From Homarus americanus (taxonomy: Eukaryota > Arthropoda > Malacostraca > Decapoda > Nephropidae): DNA of 64,000 nucleotides. Positions within the stretch are counted from its first letter, which is position 1. Each line of letters starts with the position of its first letter. Of the stretch, positions 22,693 through 35,800 are shown piece by piece. The stretch lies in the NCBI RefSeq assembly GCF_018991925.1, contig NW_024737068.1, positions 5,287,908-5,351,907 on the forward strand, given 5' to 3'. Made by a program: the position numbers and the translations under genes. The notes under the pieces are model-generated. The model was not told the origin of the DNA. It worked only from the letters and a program-made list of their open reading frames with translations, and ran no database searches.

Positions 22693-23216
22693 TTTATAAA
22701 GTTTTGTGTGTGACTGACGAATGACTAATTAGTTTAAAGTTATTCTTCATCCTAATTGTTTTATGCATCTCGTTAGCGGCTGTATAAGACTATTGTTAAT
22801 ATTTCATCCTCGTTAAATCAAAATACCACCTTCTGTTTCTCTCTCATTCTTCTGAAATAATTTATCCACATTATTCCTATTACGTTACATTAACCACAAA
22901 TACATAAATATCCTTTTAAGCTTGATTATTCTTTACGAGGCCCTATTAAACACTGGTTCTTAAGCTTTCATTCACACGGAGATAAAAATGCGTAAATAAT
23001 AAATTGAAGATATTCCAGGACAATGAATACTGTTGTTGTCTGGTTCTAGATAGTCAACAACGTGGAGTGGGTAGATATTGGTGCCTGGGAGAGAGGCGGC
23101 AGAGAGTTTCCGAACACTGGGCAATTTGTATGTAGAGTGACGCGCTCCCTGTGTAAAGGCAATATATCATCGAGGTGGACTAACTTACCTTTGTTTTCTG
23201 GTAATGGATATGAATG
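22691..23216. other. Gene-free sequence
   Basis: No gene recognised. Confidence 0.5.
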
Positions 23217-23345
23217 AGACTAATAGGAAGAGCGAGAGAGAGATAAAGTGTGATAGAGTAGAGAGAAAGTGTGATAGAGAGAGTGAGACAGAGAAAGTGT
23301 GATAGAGTGAGATAAAGTGTGATAGAGAGAGTGAGATAAAGAAAG
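23217..23345. repeat. Imperfect GA-rich minisatellite
   Basis: Repeats of GTGATAGAGAGAGTGAGATAAA of about 18-22 bp with substitutions. Confidence 0.8.
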
Positions 23346-23698
23346 GGAAGCAGTTATCGTTGTTCAGCGTGTAAGTGTAAGTTGAAACAGACTTTTTGGG
23401 CAGTGAATCATAACAAAAACACAACTCATTAATAGGCAGAAAAATAGGTTAAATCACTGTATGGCCAATTTATAATGATTTATGCCTTCGATACATAAAG
23501 TGAAAATTAACATAGAATGAAATGACTTATACTGATTAAAGTAAATTGAAGATGATGAAAAGTAAATAAGCGTATACCCAAATATGCAGACGTAGTGAAG
23601 AAAGTAGAAATTAACAAGGAAATATCAAACAAATTTAATTGATGATAGAAGAATACGCTTAAAGGAAAATTTATTATTTTTACTTTAACGGAGATTTG

Positions 23699-23738
23699 TT
23701 TATTATTATTATTATTATTATCATTATTATTATTATTA

Positions 23739-23781
<43 letters not shown>
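23699..23781. repeat. (ATT)n microsatellite
   Basis: About 83 bp with two interruptions. Confidence 0.95.
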
Positions 23782-23782
<1 letters not shown>

Positions 23783-23924
23783 TGCTTTAAAGTCATCTCA
23801 TCAAGAGCAGTGAGGATGTAGGGAGAACCTATGAGATAAGGTTAATATTATTCCTAGTCTGGGAATATATATTGAGAGTTCACAAATAATTTCACAGAAG
23901 CATTATAGGTCGGTAAAGGGTCAC

Positions 23925-24115
23925 AGCCTCTGAACCTCTCGAGAGTCTCATAGAGGAGCCTCTGAACCTCTCTCGAGTCTCATAGAGGAGCCTCTGAACT
24001 ATCACCACCTTAAAGACTCAAGGAAGATCACAGTCTCTGAACCTTCACCTCCTGGGAGACTCCTGGAGGATCACAGCCTTTCAACCTCTACCTCCTGAGA
24101 GACGTTCGCGTGGTC
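23925..24115. repeat. Imperfect tandem repeat
   Basis: Four to five degenerate copies around CAGCCTCTGAACCTCT and AGACTC...GGAGGATCA, with unit about 35-50 bp. It encodes nothing recognisable. Confidence 0.6.
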
Positions 24116-24893
24116 TCGGGTGAGGATGAGTCATATTGTGGCGCGACCAAATATAACTAAATCATTAACACAAATACATTTCGATTTCCTAGATTTTAAT
24201 TAAAGTATTTTGCTTCATCATTGTTTGAGTTGCTGAAACCAAATTGACACAGAAAATGATATGGTATAAAAGCTTTATTCATAAAATCAGAAATATCTGT
24301 GGTAAAAGAAATATATTTTCCCTCAGCAAAAGTTATATATTCGTCACAAAATTTGAATTGCAAAACGTCCAGTTTCCAAAGCAATTTCTTGCAACATTTT
24401 TTAAATTCCATTTTTATTGCATTTTTAAATTTGTACAACTTAAAGTTATTTGAATACTTATTATCTTCAGGAAATAACTGAACGTATTGTTTTAACCACA
24501 CCAATATTAACACACACACACACATTAGGTAGTAGGTAGCTATCAAACAGGGAGGTACTACCGCCTGGGAAGATATTGGAAGCATAATATTTTGTCTAAT
24601 GGTAGACCCTGCTACCATATGCCATCACGAAAAGTGTGACCAAATCCCAGGTTGCTGATCCGACTTTCTGCCTCATTTATACATAATTGCAGGGTCTCAA
24701 TTGTTTCTCTTACATTGACAACACGACAGACATACTGTATATCGTTTCTCACTTTTGATCTTTTTTTTCTTTTTTGTATTTCTTTAGTATTGGTATTATT
24801 ACAGTGTTGTATTATTATTTCATTATTATCATTATTAATTTATTAATATAATTTCAATGTTGTATCTTTAATTAGGAATTTTATTTACTATGA
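24116..24893. other. Gene-free sequence
   Basis: AT-rich. The frame at 24196-24618 (minus, 140 codons) resembles nothing I know and has AT-driven composition, so I do not call it. Confidence 0.5.
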
Positions 24894-24924
24894 ATCATCA
24901 TCATCATCGTCGTCGTTATTATTA

Positions 24925-24960
<36 letters not shown>

Positions 24961-24980
24961 TCATCATCATTATTATTATT
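24894..24980. repeat. Compound (TCA)n(TCG)n(ATT)n microsatellite
   Basis: TCA, TCG and ATT blocks alternate symmetrically: ATC, GTC, ATT, GTC, ATC, ATT. CG-containing units are unusual among the simple repeats here. Confidence 0.93.
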
Positions 24981-25581
24981 ACCCCCCAGGCCCCGATGTG
25001 GGTCAGTGACCTGTGCCCAGGTGGGCTAATACCCGTAAAAAAAAAATAGGCCACGTGAAGGAAGCATCACCAATGGAGGAGTCATAACCCAAAGGATTGC
25101 TGCAGCTTAACTAAGATTAGCCATAGTAGGTATTCAAGGGAAGGAGCGGGGGTAAGACCAAGCCTACAGTCGATGGAGCGAGGTAACGGCTCACAACATA
25201 TACACATCACCAGCATTATATTTTACCTTCAGTGAAAATATAAATTTTATATAAGAAAAATGTCAAGGAAGACTCATGAGGGAATACATAATATGCCCCT
25301 ATGTCTATTCACAATCACTGTCAGAGGAAATATATAGGGAAATTTTATTGATTTTAAACTCTTTACTGCTCTACTTTTGTCAGAGAATATCTGGGAACAC
25401 CACAAGAAATTCTCACTCCTTAGTTGTGAGAGATTTAGCAGGATGCACCGAGTATAATCCTCAATAGTTATACTGCCTTTGATTTTTACACATTGCCTAT
25501 CTTTAAACATAAATATTGAATAGTTTAACTTAATAATAAAATATACCCACAAATGGTGGAGTGAGAATCCTTCTTTAGGGA
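24981..25581. other. Gene-free sequence with a moderately GC-rich block
   Basis: 24981-25195 is less AT-rich than its surroundings (ACCCCCCAGGCCCCGATG and onward) and may be an old repeat. I cannot identify it. Confidence 0.4.
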
Positions 25582-25762
25582 ATTATGTTTTGTTTATGTT
25601 TTGTTTATGTTATATTTATGCTTTGTTTATGTTACGTTTATGTTACGTTTATGTTATGTTTATGTTATGTTATAATGGTTGTTATATTTACGTTATGTTG
25701 TTATGATTATGTTATGTTAATGTTTATGCTTATGTTATATTTATGTTTGATATATTTGCTTT
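25582..25762. repeat. TTTATGTTA-type degenerate minisatellite
   Basis: About 15 imperfect copies of a 10-12 bp unit (TTTATGTTAYG). The resulting open frame is repeat-derived. Confidence 0.85.
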
Positions 25763-26034
25763 TATATTATTTCTTGTCAAAAATTCGAGCAGGAGAGAAA
25801 TATAATTAAGTGTGAGCCTTGTGGAGGGAGGCTTAAACTATACTGGAATTCCAAATCCTCTTATGTCGTTAGCAAGATTAATATTCACAGAGGATAAAGT
25901 TTTTATTTTTATTTTTTTTTAGTTCCAACTGTGAATTTAATATTTCTGTGTTAAGAGTTAAGATAGTCTGGAACCTTCACAATGTGGTCATACTCTGCCT
26001 GAACAAGGAAAATGGTTCATCTATACAACTTGCG
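25763..26034. other. Gene-free sequence
   Basis: Nothing recognised. Confidence 0.5.
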
Positions 26035-26275
26035 GGGTGTAAAAATGGTTTAATCCTTTAACGAAGATGGTTTAACACTGATGGCGAAAGCTTAACCCTG
26101 TTGGTGATGGTTTAACCCTGATGGTGATGGTTTAACTCTTAAACGATGATGGTTTAACCCTTTGATGACGATGGTTTAACTCTTAAACGATGATGGTTTA
26201 ACCCTTTGATGACGATGGTTTAACCCTTTGACGACGATGTCTTAATCCTTTGATGACGATTTAAATTCGGATGGA
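26035..26275. repeat. 22-bp minisatellite (GATGGTTTAACCCTTTGATGAC)-type
   Basis: About ten imperfect copies around GATGGTTTAACCCTTTGA. The same unit occurs in reverse complement at 45105-45235. Confidence 0.85.

Positions 26276-27401
<1,126 letters not shown>

Positions 27402-27448
<47 letters not shown>
27402..27448. repeat. (AG)n microsatellite
   Basis: About 47 bp of AG. Confidence 0.95.
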
Positions 27449-27450
<2 letters not shown>

Positions 27451-28051
27451 GAGGAGAGAAGGAGGGAGGGTGAAGTGAACCAGCCATGAGTTTAGGGAAT
27501 TCTTCTTCCTAAACGACATCCTTGAGTCGTTTTAAGGACCAATCCATCAAACATGATGGGACATATAACGATCATGCAGTGTTGAATTCTCTAGTGTGAT
27601 GTAAATCCCTAAGGTATGGATATTTGGATCTTTTTGTCAGGAGCACATTTTTATTTATTTTTTGCTGTAAGATTTATGGAAATATATGTCACTTATAATA
27701 AAAAAAACGGATTTAAAAAAGTAGCCAATTGAAACTCCAGTAGACAAGAGAAGTGTGATAGGGAGTATAGAAGGTGAAATACTAAAGGAAATTAAACTGG
27801 CTTATTTCCCCTCCTGTTTAACTTTTTATGATTTATTTTTAATTTACTTGGTTAATAATAAAAACTTAAAATGAAATATCTTCATCTAAATAATAAACAC
27901 AAAGATAAAACTATTTATTTTTCGCATAACTTAAATTAATGGTACATTAATCAATTTCAACGAATTTATCATTTTACACAAAACAAACAAAGTGACTAAT
28001 CAATTATCTACTTTGTTAAATATTGTACGTATATGTGTTTGTGGGTTTGGT

Positions 28052-28052
<1 letters not shown>
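27449..28052. other. Gene-free sequence
   Basis: Strongly AT-rich; nothing recognised. Confidence 0.5.

Positions 28053-28121
<69 letters not shown>
28053..28121. repeat. (CA)n microsatellite
   Basis: About 69 bp of CA, 58 bp before the telomere-like array. Confidence 0.97.
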
Positions 28122-28123
<2 letters not shown>

Positions 28124-28178
28124 GATACATTATGTTACGTTACTAACATCGAAGCAAACTATAACATACTAAAAATTT

Positions 28179-28245
28179 ACCTAACCTAACCTAACCTAAC
28201 TTAACCTAACCTAATCTAACCTAACCTAACCTAACCTCACCTAAC
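28179..28245 (-). repeat. Interstitial telomere-like array (CCTAA)n
   Basis: About 13 units of CCTAA with three single-base variants (CTTAA, CTAAT, CCTCA). The reverse complement is TTAGG, the ancestral arthropod telomere repeat. It is flanked by ordinary sequence, so it is interstitial. Confidence 0.9.
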
Positions 28246-28576
28246 GGCAGACAAACAGACATACACTTATGCACATGGTGGGCAGGGCAGCTTCAGAAAC
28301 CCCACCATTGAACCATTACCTCCCTACCCTCATCAATACTCTGCAGCTTACCATAACACACAGTACCTCAAGTCATCATCACATAATCTCAGCTGGAATA
28401 AAAATCCTTCTACAACTGTATTTTTCCCTCTATTCGTTGGCAGATTTCTTCTTAATTACGTACAATGTCTGTTTGAGGACCTGATCCCCTCACATGATAT
28501 TTGGGTGGCCGAGAGGGGGAGATGTTGGTAAGATTCGGTTTAAAACAGGACTTCACTCTCAATGATCACGATTTCA

Positions 28577-28579
<3 letters not shown>

Positions 28580-28648
<69 letters not shown>
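28580..28648. repeat. (TC)n microsatellite
   Basis: About 69 bp of TC with one TTT interruption. Confidence 0.95.
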
Positions 28649-28649
<1 letters not shown>

Positions 28650-29202
28650 CTCCCATGTCGGTCGGTCGTTCATCATTTCTTCCTCGTTATTCTGATTTTT
28701 GTTTGTTTTTATATATTCAATGTTTCGAGGACAGGCCAGCAACATTCATCTTTCTCATACTTTGACCTAAACATCTACTCAACATTTAGGAACCTCTCTT
28801 CATTATATTTTTGGTACACCATTCATGTGATTCTATCCCACCCTCCCTCTCTCTCTCCTGACAGTAGCTCTCTCCTTGTACGTCTCTTCTGCTATACATA
28901 TAAACAAACTATTCTTTAAATGAAGGTTATGCAAACATCCTCATCTAAATTATAAATCTATATTCATTCGTTGTGTGAGGTACAGTCTAAGAAACAACTA
29001 TCGTCATAAGTTTTGGTGAATACATCGAGGAAAGATTGAGCCAACCGACGCACGCATCTGTCTTCCTCGGATTCTTTAAGGAAGTTTAAGCCACTGTTGA
29101 AATTAAGGTTAAAATAAGTAAATAATATAAAAAATATCATTGGACAACTCATAAGTGAATTTGTAATACATAATTAAGTCGAGATGATAATACAACTACA
29201 AT
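28649..29202. other. Gene-free sequence
   Basis: Nothing recognised. Confidence 0.5.
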
Positions 29203-29269
29203 ACAGTGAAGCTCCGAGACCAATTGACCCGGGGGCCATCTAGCCTCCGGGTCGAGGTTGGTCAGCACT
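29203..29269. repeat. Imperfect hairpin with pogo-like end
   Basis: After TA, CAGTGAAGCTCCGAG resembles a pogo/Tigger terminus. The next 46 bp form an inverted repeat: GACCAATTGACCCGG pairs with CCGGGTCGAGGTTGGTC around a short loop. No partner terminus was found. Confidence 0.5.
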
Positions 29270-30720
29270 AGAAATAACTTTTTATTTACTATAGGCGTTT
29301 AAACATATGCTATAGGTATATACTGTTGTAACGATATAATATAAAACACAAAGAACAGCGAAATATGTATTTAGCTTCAGGGTTTATGTACTGTAGTTAT
29401 TTATTATTTGCATTTAATACTATAATATTTGTTTTCCCTCATCTGTACAGTTTAAACCTTTACTGTTGTTTCGAGTAACTTTAGATTTAATTGTTTTTCT
29501 CCGAAATTTATGTTGACATTTAAATTTTTTTAATATATCATAATAGCATATCACCCATGATGATCATCCTGTATATAAAATGAAAACACGATCGCCTACG
29601 ACCAGACAGAAATTAAAAAAAAAGTTACCGATATTAGGCAACTAGCGTCATAAATAGTAGTTACGATGTGTTTTTGTTTTTTTACTAAGTCGATCACATT
29701 TAATTGCAACAACATGAACAACTTGCAAAATAGGTTTAGTATAATATTTTGAGTCTAACTGTATTATAATCTATGGATGATTACTTTGGGTAAATATGAC
29801 AATAGTTTTTACGGTTTTTATAACATCACACGTCGACTCTACAACAAACACAATTATCTAAACACCAACTTCTAATTACGTTTGAAAATTCATCATTATC
29901 TATTTCAAAACAACAATCTTTTTAAATGTTTATTTCACAAGATAAAATCGCATTTCTTTGTCATAAATTGCGTTTAAAATATTCTTTTACCTAGCAATTC
30001 AACTTTTACGAAATACTCCGCCTTGACACTTCACTTCCACTTAGAACCTGTGGAAGTGTGAACAAGTTAGGTGGGACGGCTGAATTAGAAGTATTTTTCT
30101 TACTCTCATTCTTTTTTCTTTTTACGGTTTTTCATTCTTCTTTCTCTTTGTTTTATCTTATTTCTTGTTGTTCTCATTTTTCCTCCGTTTGCTTTTTTTA
30201 TTCGGCTTGTCAAATTATGGTTCACTTCTTACCTCCCTTCTTCATCAATGTCTTTTCTTTTTTTTTCTTTCTTTCATTTCCTCACTTTGTTTCTATATAC
30301 ACCTTTCTTTCTTATTTGTTAAATATACTGTTTTTCCGTTTTTCTTAGCGTTTTTTTTCGTTATCCTGTTCCGTTATTCTTTTCTTCCTCGCTTCTCCAC
30401 CTTCTCTTCCACCACTCCCTACCCATTATCTGAGCTACATGAAAGAGCAGCTCGACGTAGCTATACACTGAATCACTTGGCTACTGAGAGATTGGTCGCG
30501 TCATCCCTCAGTTTCCCCTCAGCGAGTGTGTAGGGTGGGGGTGTGGTGGACCACCTGTGATCTTTTTAAGATTAAAGTGGTACTCACTGGGATTAGAGGT
30601 ACAGTATTCTCTCAGGGCGTTACTGAATATTAGGTGTTCTTCCTAACACTATGACTTGGAGGATTACCTTAACCGATAGGTCAACAACTGCAAATATGTT
30701 GCCTGTATAACAAGTGAACT
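29270..30720. other. Gene-free sequence
   Basis: AT-rich to about 30000, then pyrimidine-rich (30090-30430). No gene recognised. Confidence 0.5.
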
Positions 30721-31146
30721 AACGTGTCGTGGGTTGAGTACTGGGGAGTGGGTGTGCCAGGCAGGCCTACTCCTGCGGTCACCCCCGGCCATGTGGTGAA
30801 GGTCTGTATAAACAAACCCCCCTTTTATGGTGCCACGTTGGATAGTTCTATTGAAACTAAAATTGACTTTTATACTGTATCTAACCAGAAAAACAGAGAT
30901 ACTATTAAGAACAAGTGAAGTGTAATAAAAGTGCTTATAAACTGAGAATACGCCTGTTACCTTAGTCCCCCCACCCGACACCACACTCCCTCCGCTCCCA
31001 GGAGGCCCTCCTACCCTCACACCGCTGATGTCAGGCTCCCCTCTCCCCTTGTCCTATAAGAGGGCTTACGCCTCAAGGACATCGCTGGCCTACATGTCGC
31101 CTCTGTGCCCCAGTGTATATGGCCTAGATTCCATCTAAATCTAACC

Positions 31147-32882
31147 ATGGCAGGAGTCATCGCTGGGCGGCGCTCTGCCAATGTCCTTGATGAAGAAGAT
31201 GAAGAGGACAGTCATAGCGACACTGAAGCTGGCTTTCAGAAGTTTCAGACACGTCAGCAGAAACGCAAGATGAGGACCCAGGGAAGGAAGCAGAGGAGAG
31301 CCAATAGGGGCATCCCCCCCCTCCCATTGCTCCCCGGGCTAAGTACATGCGCCTTGCCTTCCCCGAGAACGCAACCAATTTGATGAAGATTAATTGGTTG
31401 ACTGCCCTGAATAAGGATTATGGCATGGCTAAGCTGAATGTTGTCGTGCCAGGTAACACCCCTCGTTTTGTCTATGTAGGCCGAGAGGAGACAGAAGCTA
31501 TCCAACGCTTCATTGATGGTAGGGTCGGTTCAATACAGCTTATTAAGCGAGATGAACCTGTTCGACCCCAAAAAATGAAGGAATACCTTGTCACCCAATT
31601 CCCCAAGGGTATTCCCCCCAAGAGAGCTCTGTCACTTCAGGGCGTCCACAGTGCAAGAAGACTCTATAAGGATGGTGCACAACTTAGTAGGATCATCATT
31701 GTTTGGAAAAGGAAGGAACCACCTCCTGAGAAGTACAGCTTCTTTGGCAGCACGTACGGTACCCCTAGTAACATCAGTCGGTGGATTCCTCCCCCTGTGG
31801 TGTGCTACAACTGCTTTGGGGTCAATCATGTGGCGAAATACTGTCACAAGCCAGCCACCTGCGGCTACTGCGCAGGAATGCATAGCACAAGCAGCTGCCC
31901 CATCAAGGAAGGTGCCTCTCAGGACGGAAGAGAGCAGGACTCCCCATTTGAGTGGCAGTGTGCCAGATGCAGGAAGAAGGGTGTGACGGCCTGGCATCCA
32001 GGTTGCCTTGGGAGCCCGCCTCCACCCACAATAGCGGTCACACTCAGTGACGCCAACGCCAACGCTACAGGGTCGCCGCCAACGCCTGAAATCAACAGCT
32101 ACACCTCCCCACCCAGGAGGCAGTGTTACAGGTGCAGGGAGGAGGGTGTGACGGCCTGGCATCCAGGTTGCCCTGGGAGCCCGCCTCCACCCACAAAAGC
32201 GGTCCCACTCAGTGATGCCAACAGCAACACTGCGGGGTCGCCTCCAGCACCTGAAATCAACAGCGACACCTCCCCACCCAGGGGGCAGTGTCCCAGGTCC
32301 AGGGAGGAGGGTGTGACGGCCTTGCACCCCAGTTGTCCTGGGAGGTCGCCTCCATCCACAATAGCAGTCCCACTCAATGATGCCAATGCGGCCGGATCGC
32401 CTCCACCACCTGAAGTCAACAGGCACAGTGACTCTCCTTCGTTAGCCAATGCAGGTCAGGTTAAAGCCTGCCAAGTAAGTGTACCAGTGAACAATGACAG
32501 TGATAGTGTTAGTGGAGCTTCTGAAGGAGCTGGTGCCTCCTCTCATAATGATGCCAACTTGAGGGTGAGTAGCCAGAGCGAGACCGATAGTGATGGTAGC
32601 ATGGATGGGGAGAATGAGCCCCAGACTGCCAGCGTGGTCTCTATAATAGTCCCAGGTCTGCAGACTGTTCATGACCCTGTAAGTTTTCCATTGTTTACGG
32701 AGGAGGAACTCGCGGGACTGATGAAGGAACCCGCGTATAAAAATCCTACTGGAATAAGGGCTGTGAAGAACATTATCAGGAAATCCAGAGGTACAGAAAT
32801 TGGAAGGGTCAGCTTATTGGTCAGGCTGATCTATGAAGCCAGCGTGCGACTCTCTACGTTAAATACAAGGTGGGAAAAGTAA
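31147..32882 (+). pseudogene. LINE ORF1 (gag-like RNA-binding protein), one frame break
   Basis: Starts at ATG 31147 with an acidic stretch (LDEEDEED) then a basic one (RQQKRKMRTQGRKQRR). At the eight-C run 31314-31321 the frame is lost; from about 31323 the sequence continues in the next frame to the stop at 32880-32882, consistent with one missing C. Codons after the break encode an ORF1-type fold (FVYVGREETEAIQRFIDG, then SARRLYKDGAQLSRIIIVW). Two zinc knuckles follow, CYNCFGVNHVAKYC and CGYCAGMHSTSSC (about 31803-31900). Next come a triplicated 55-residue segment and an Asp/Ser-rich tail. The protein should coat LINE RNA. The break may be real or a homopolymer sequencing error. Confidence 0.85.
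31956..32428 (+). repeat. In-frame 165-bp tandem triplication in LINE ORF1
   Basis: Units start at 31956, 32121 and 32286, exactly 165 bp (55 codons) apart. Each encodes a CX2CX8HX2C finger (such as CARCRKKGVTAWHPGC) followed by a Pro/Ser-rich linker (GSPPPPTIAV.LSDANAN). The third unit is shorter and has lost the second Cys (CPRSREEG). Confidence 0.92.
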
Positions 32883-35800
32883 CACGAACGCTTAGGTTCA
32901 TTTCATGGAACATCCGGAGTGTTAATCGCAGAATTAATGATCTACAATGGTTTGTTAAAGTTTTTGACATTGATGTAATTGGCTTACAAGAACCTTACAC
33001 GTCCAGCACCCAGAAGAAAGTTGCACCCAGGATAGCTGGGTTTACAGCATATAATAGTGGAGCAGGAAGTGGCCTGCTCACATATGTAAAGAATGGTCTG
33101 GTCTGTAAATGGATTAAAACTCACAATGATGAAAGTATTCACTATCAACAATTTACAGTAAAGACAGCAAACAGTCAATTTTCGCTGTATAACATCTATG
33201 TTCGGTGTAATGAACTGCGAGCGGACGTGTTACCAAAGCCATCAGGTAACAATGCTATGCTGTGTATGGGTGACTTTAACTCTCGTCACACTGTCCACGG
33301 TGATGTCCAGTGTAACTCTAATGGGAGGGTGTTCGTGAATTACATCAATAATCATAATATCACTGTATACGACACAGACAAAGTGACACATCTGATGGGG
33401 GGCAGACTTGATTATGTGATTGGGTATAACCTAGTAGACAGTAATGTCAAGGCTAAGGTCATCTCAGACTACCTTGTCAGTGATCATTATGCAATACTTA
33501 CTGAATACACTGTTGCTGATGTCAAGTGTGAACCCCATCCTAAGCTCAGAATTAATATCCCAGATAATCTTAAACTGCACTTCAAGGCCTACATCCACAG
33601 ATGGTATGCTGGATATACACCTGGGTCAGTGGATGAATTTTGCTGTGATCTTGTAAATGTCATTACCACATATTATACCACCTGGGTTAAGTCAAGGAGG
33701 AAGGGGGGCAGCACTAAACCACCTCTGTGGACACATGACCCCATCCTCACCAAAGAAGGAGAGAATGTAAAACAGCTTGCCAACACTTATAAGCAAAATA
33801 AAACTAGTGATAACCTTTTGGCATTCCTCAAAGCTAACAGAGAATTTCGTGAACTCAAAGGTCAGGTGAGAAACACCTATTGGGAACAATTCTTACAGGG
33901 GATTAATAGAACAACCACTCTAGCAGAAATGTGGAAGAAAATTAGAGCCATTACCAAGTCACCCACCCCAGTCCAGCTTCATCACAGCCCTGCAGAATAT
34001 GCTGACATGCTATTAGACCAATGGTCTAGTGTGTCACGAATCACTTCCCTGCCTCCTGACATACAACAATATCTTAACACCTCACACATTAATAGGGGTT
34101 TCAATATTGAAATAGCCTGTTCCTCACCAGACCTTACCGACCAGTTTCCTATAACGCACCACGAACTAACAACAGCACTAATGAAAGGTGAGTCATCCTC
34201 CCCTGGTGAGGATGGCATAACCTATAACACCCTGAGATTGTTGAATGAGATCCCTAACCATCCACTGCTTGACCTGTATCAAATGAGCCTCACACAGGGT
34301 ATTCTGCCTAAGACATGGACTCATGGAAACATAGTTCCAATCCCTAAAGCTAATTCTCCAAACTTCAGGCCAATTTCACTTACATCCTGTATGTGTAAAG
34401 TCCTTGAAAGAGTTGTTCTAAACCGTCTCATGTTTCAAGTCAAAGACAAACTCGCCCCTAATCTGTACGGGTTCATGCCCGGGCGTAGCACACAGACATG
34501 CTTTGCAGAATATCTTGTTCACTCAAAAGATAAGACACAAACAGCCTTCATAGACCTTAAATCAGCCTTTGATGTAGCTAATAGAGACATTATACTTGAG
34601 CAACTAGCTAATTTTGGCATACAAGGTAACCTCCTGACATGGATAAAGGGTTATCTGTCCAACAGGTATGCCAGTGTTCTGTTTAGGGGAGTTAAAAGTA
34701 CCAGAATGAGATCATTTGAGCTGGGCACGCCTCAGGGAGGAGTGTTAAGTCCTATGCTCTTTAATATACTGATGCACAAGCTTATTGCTGACATTCCAGT
34801 TCAGCCAAACGAAGCCGTAATATGCTATGCTGATGATATCTGCATTATGACACAAACCAAACTCAGGCTCCAAGCCTTGCTGGATGTATTTGCTCGGAGA
34901 ACTGTTGAATGCGGTCTCATAATATCTGTTGACAAGACGAGGGTCCTCAATCCTCGTCCTGCTCACCCTCTGCCTCTTGACTATAACATTAACAGCATGC
35001 CCTTGGAACTATGTAGCTCCTATAAATATCTTGGAATTTGTGTGAATGATGCAAACTTTGTCAGCAACCTTCGTGACAAACTAATGCAGCGCATTAAACC
35101 CCTCAGAACCCTTGTTGGCAAGGGCTATGGAATTAACATCACCTATGCTCGTACTTTCTATCTTCACTTCATTCGTTCTGTAGTTGACTATCATGCTCTC
35201 CATCTTGTGACTATTCCGCCTAAACAACTCAACAGCCTTGAGGTAGTGCAAAATGAAGCCATGCGCATCATCCTAGGTTGCCCAAAATCAACCAGAATTG
35301 TAAACATGAGGAAAGAGCTCGGACTGCCCTCCCTATCTGAGAGGATAGCCCTACTTAATACCATGTTTTGTGTCAAAGTTTTGAAGAACAATAGTTCTCA
35401 AACTACAACTCAAACTGAGTTGATGTTCTATCTAAGTAATCCCGACCATCTCGCCAACCTTTCACAAAAGACTCTCTTTGGGGCGTGGCTTCATAAAAGT
35501 GTTGCAGATCTCCTGAAACTGAATGTCCCAATCACCCCAGACGAACCTATTAATGCCATTCCTCCTTGGCTGGACATATCAGTTCCTATTAATTACACTC
35601 CTGTTGGTAGTAAGCAAATGTTAAACACCGATGTGGTGAGATGTGTCACACTAGAAACTATTAACAGACACATAGAGAGTATTAAATCAAATGAATGTTA
35701 TGCTTTTACTGATGGTTCTGTGCAGACAAACACAGGTAGAACAGGCTGTGCAATTGTAATATATAAAGAAAAAGAGATGATAGTGTCAAACAAACAAAGG

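Noticed and set aside
24196..24618. 140-codon minus-strand ORF as a host gene
   Set aside because: Composition is AT-driven, no domain is recognisable, and there is no exon context.
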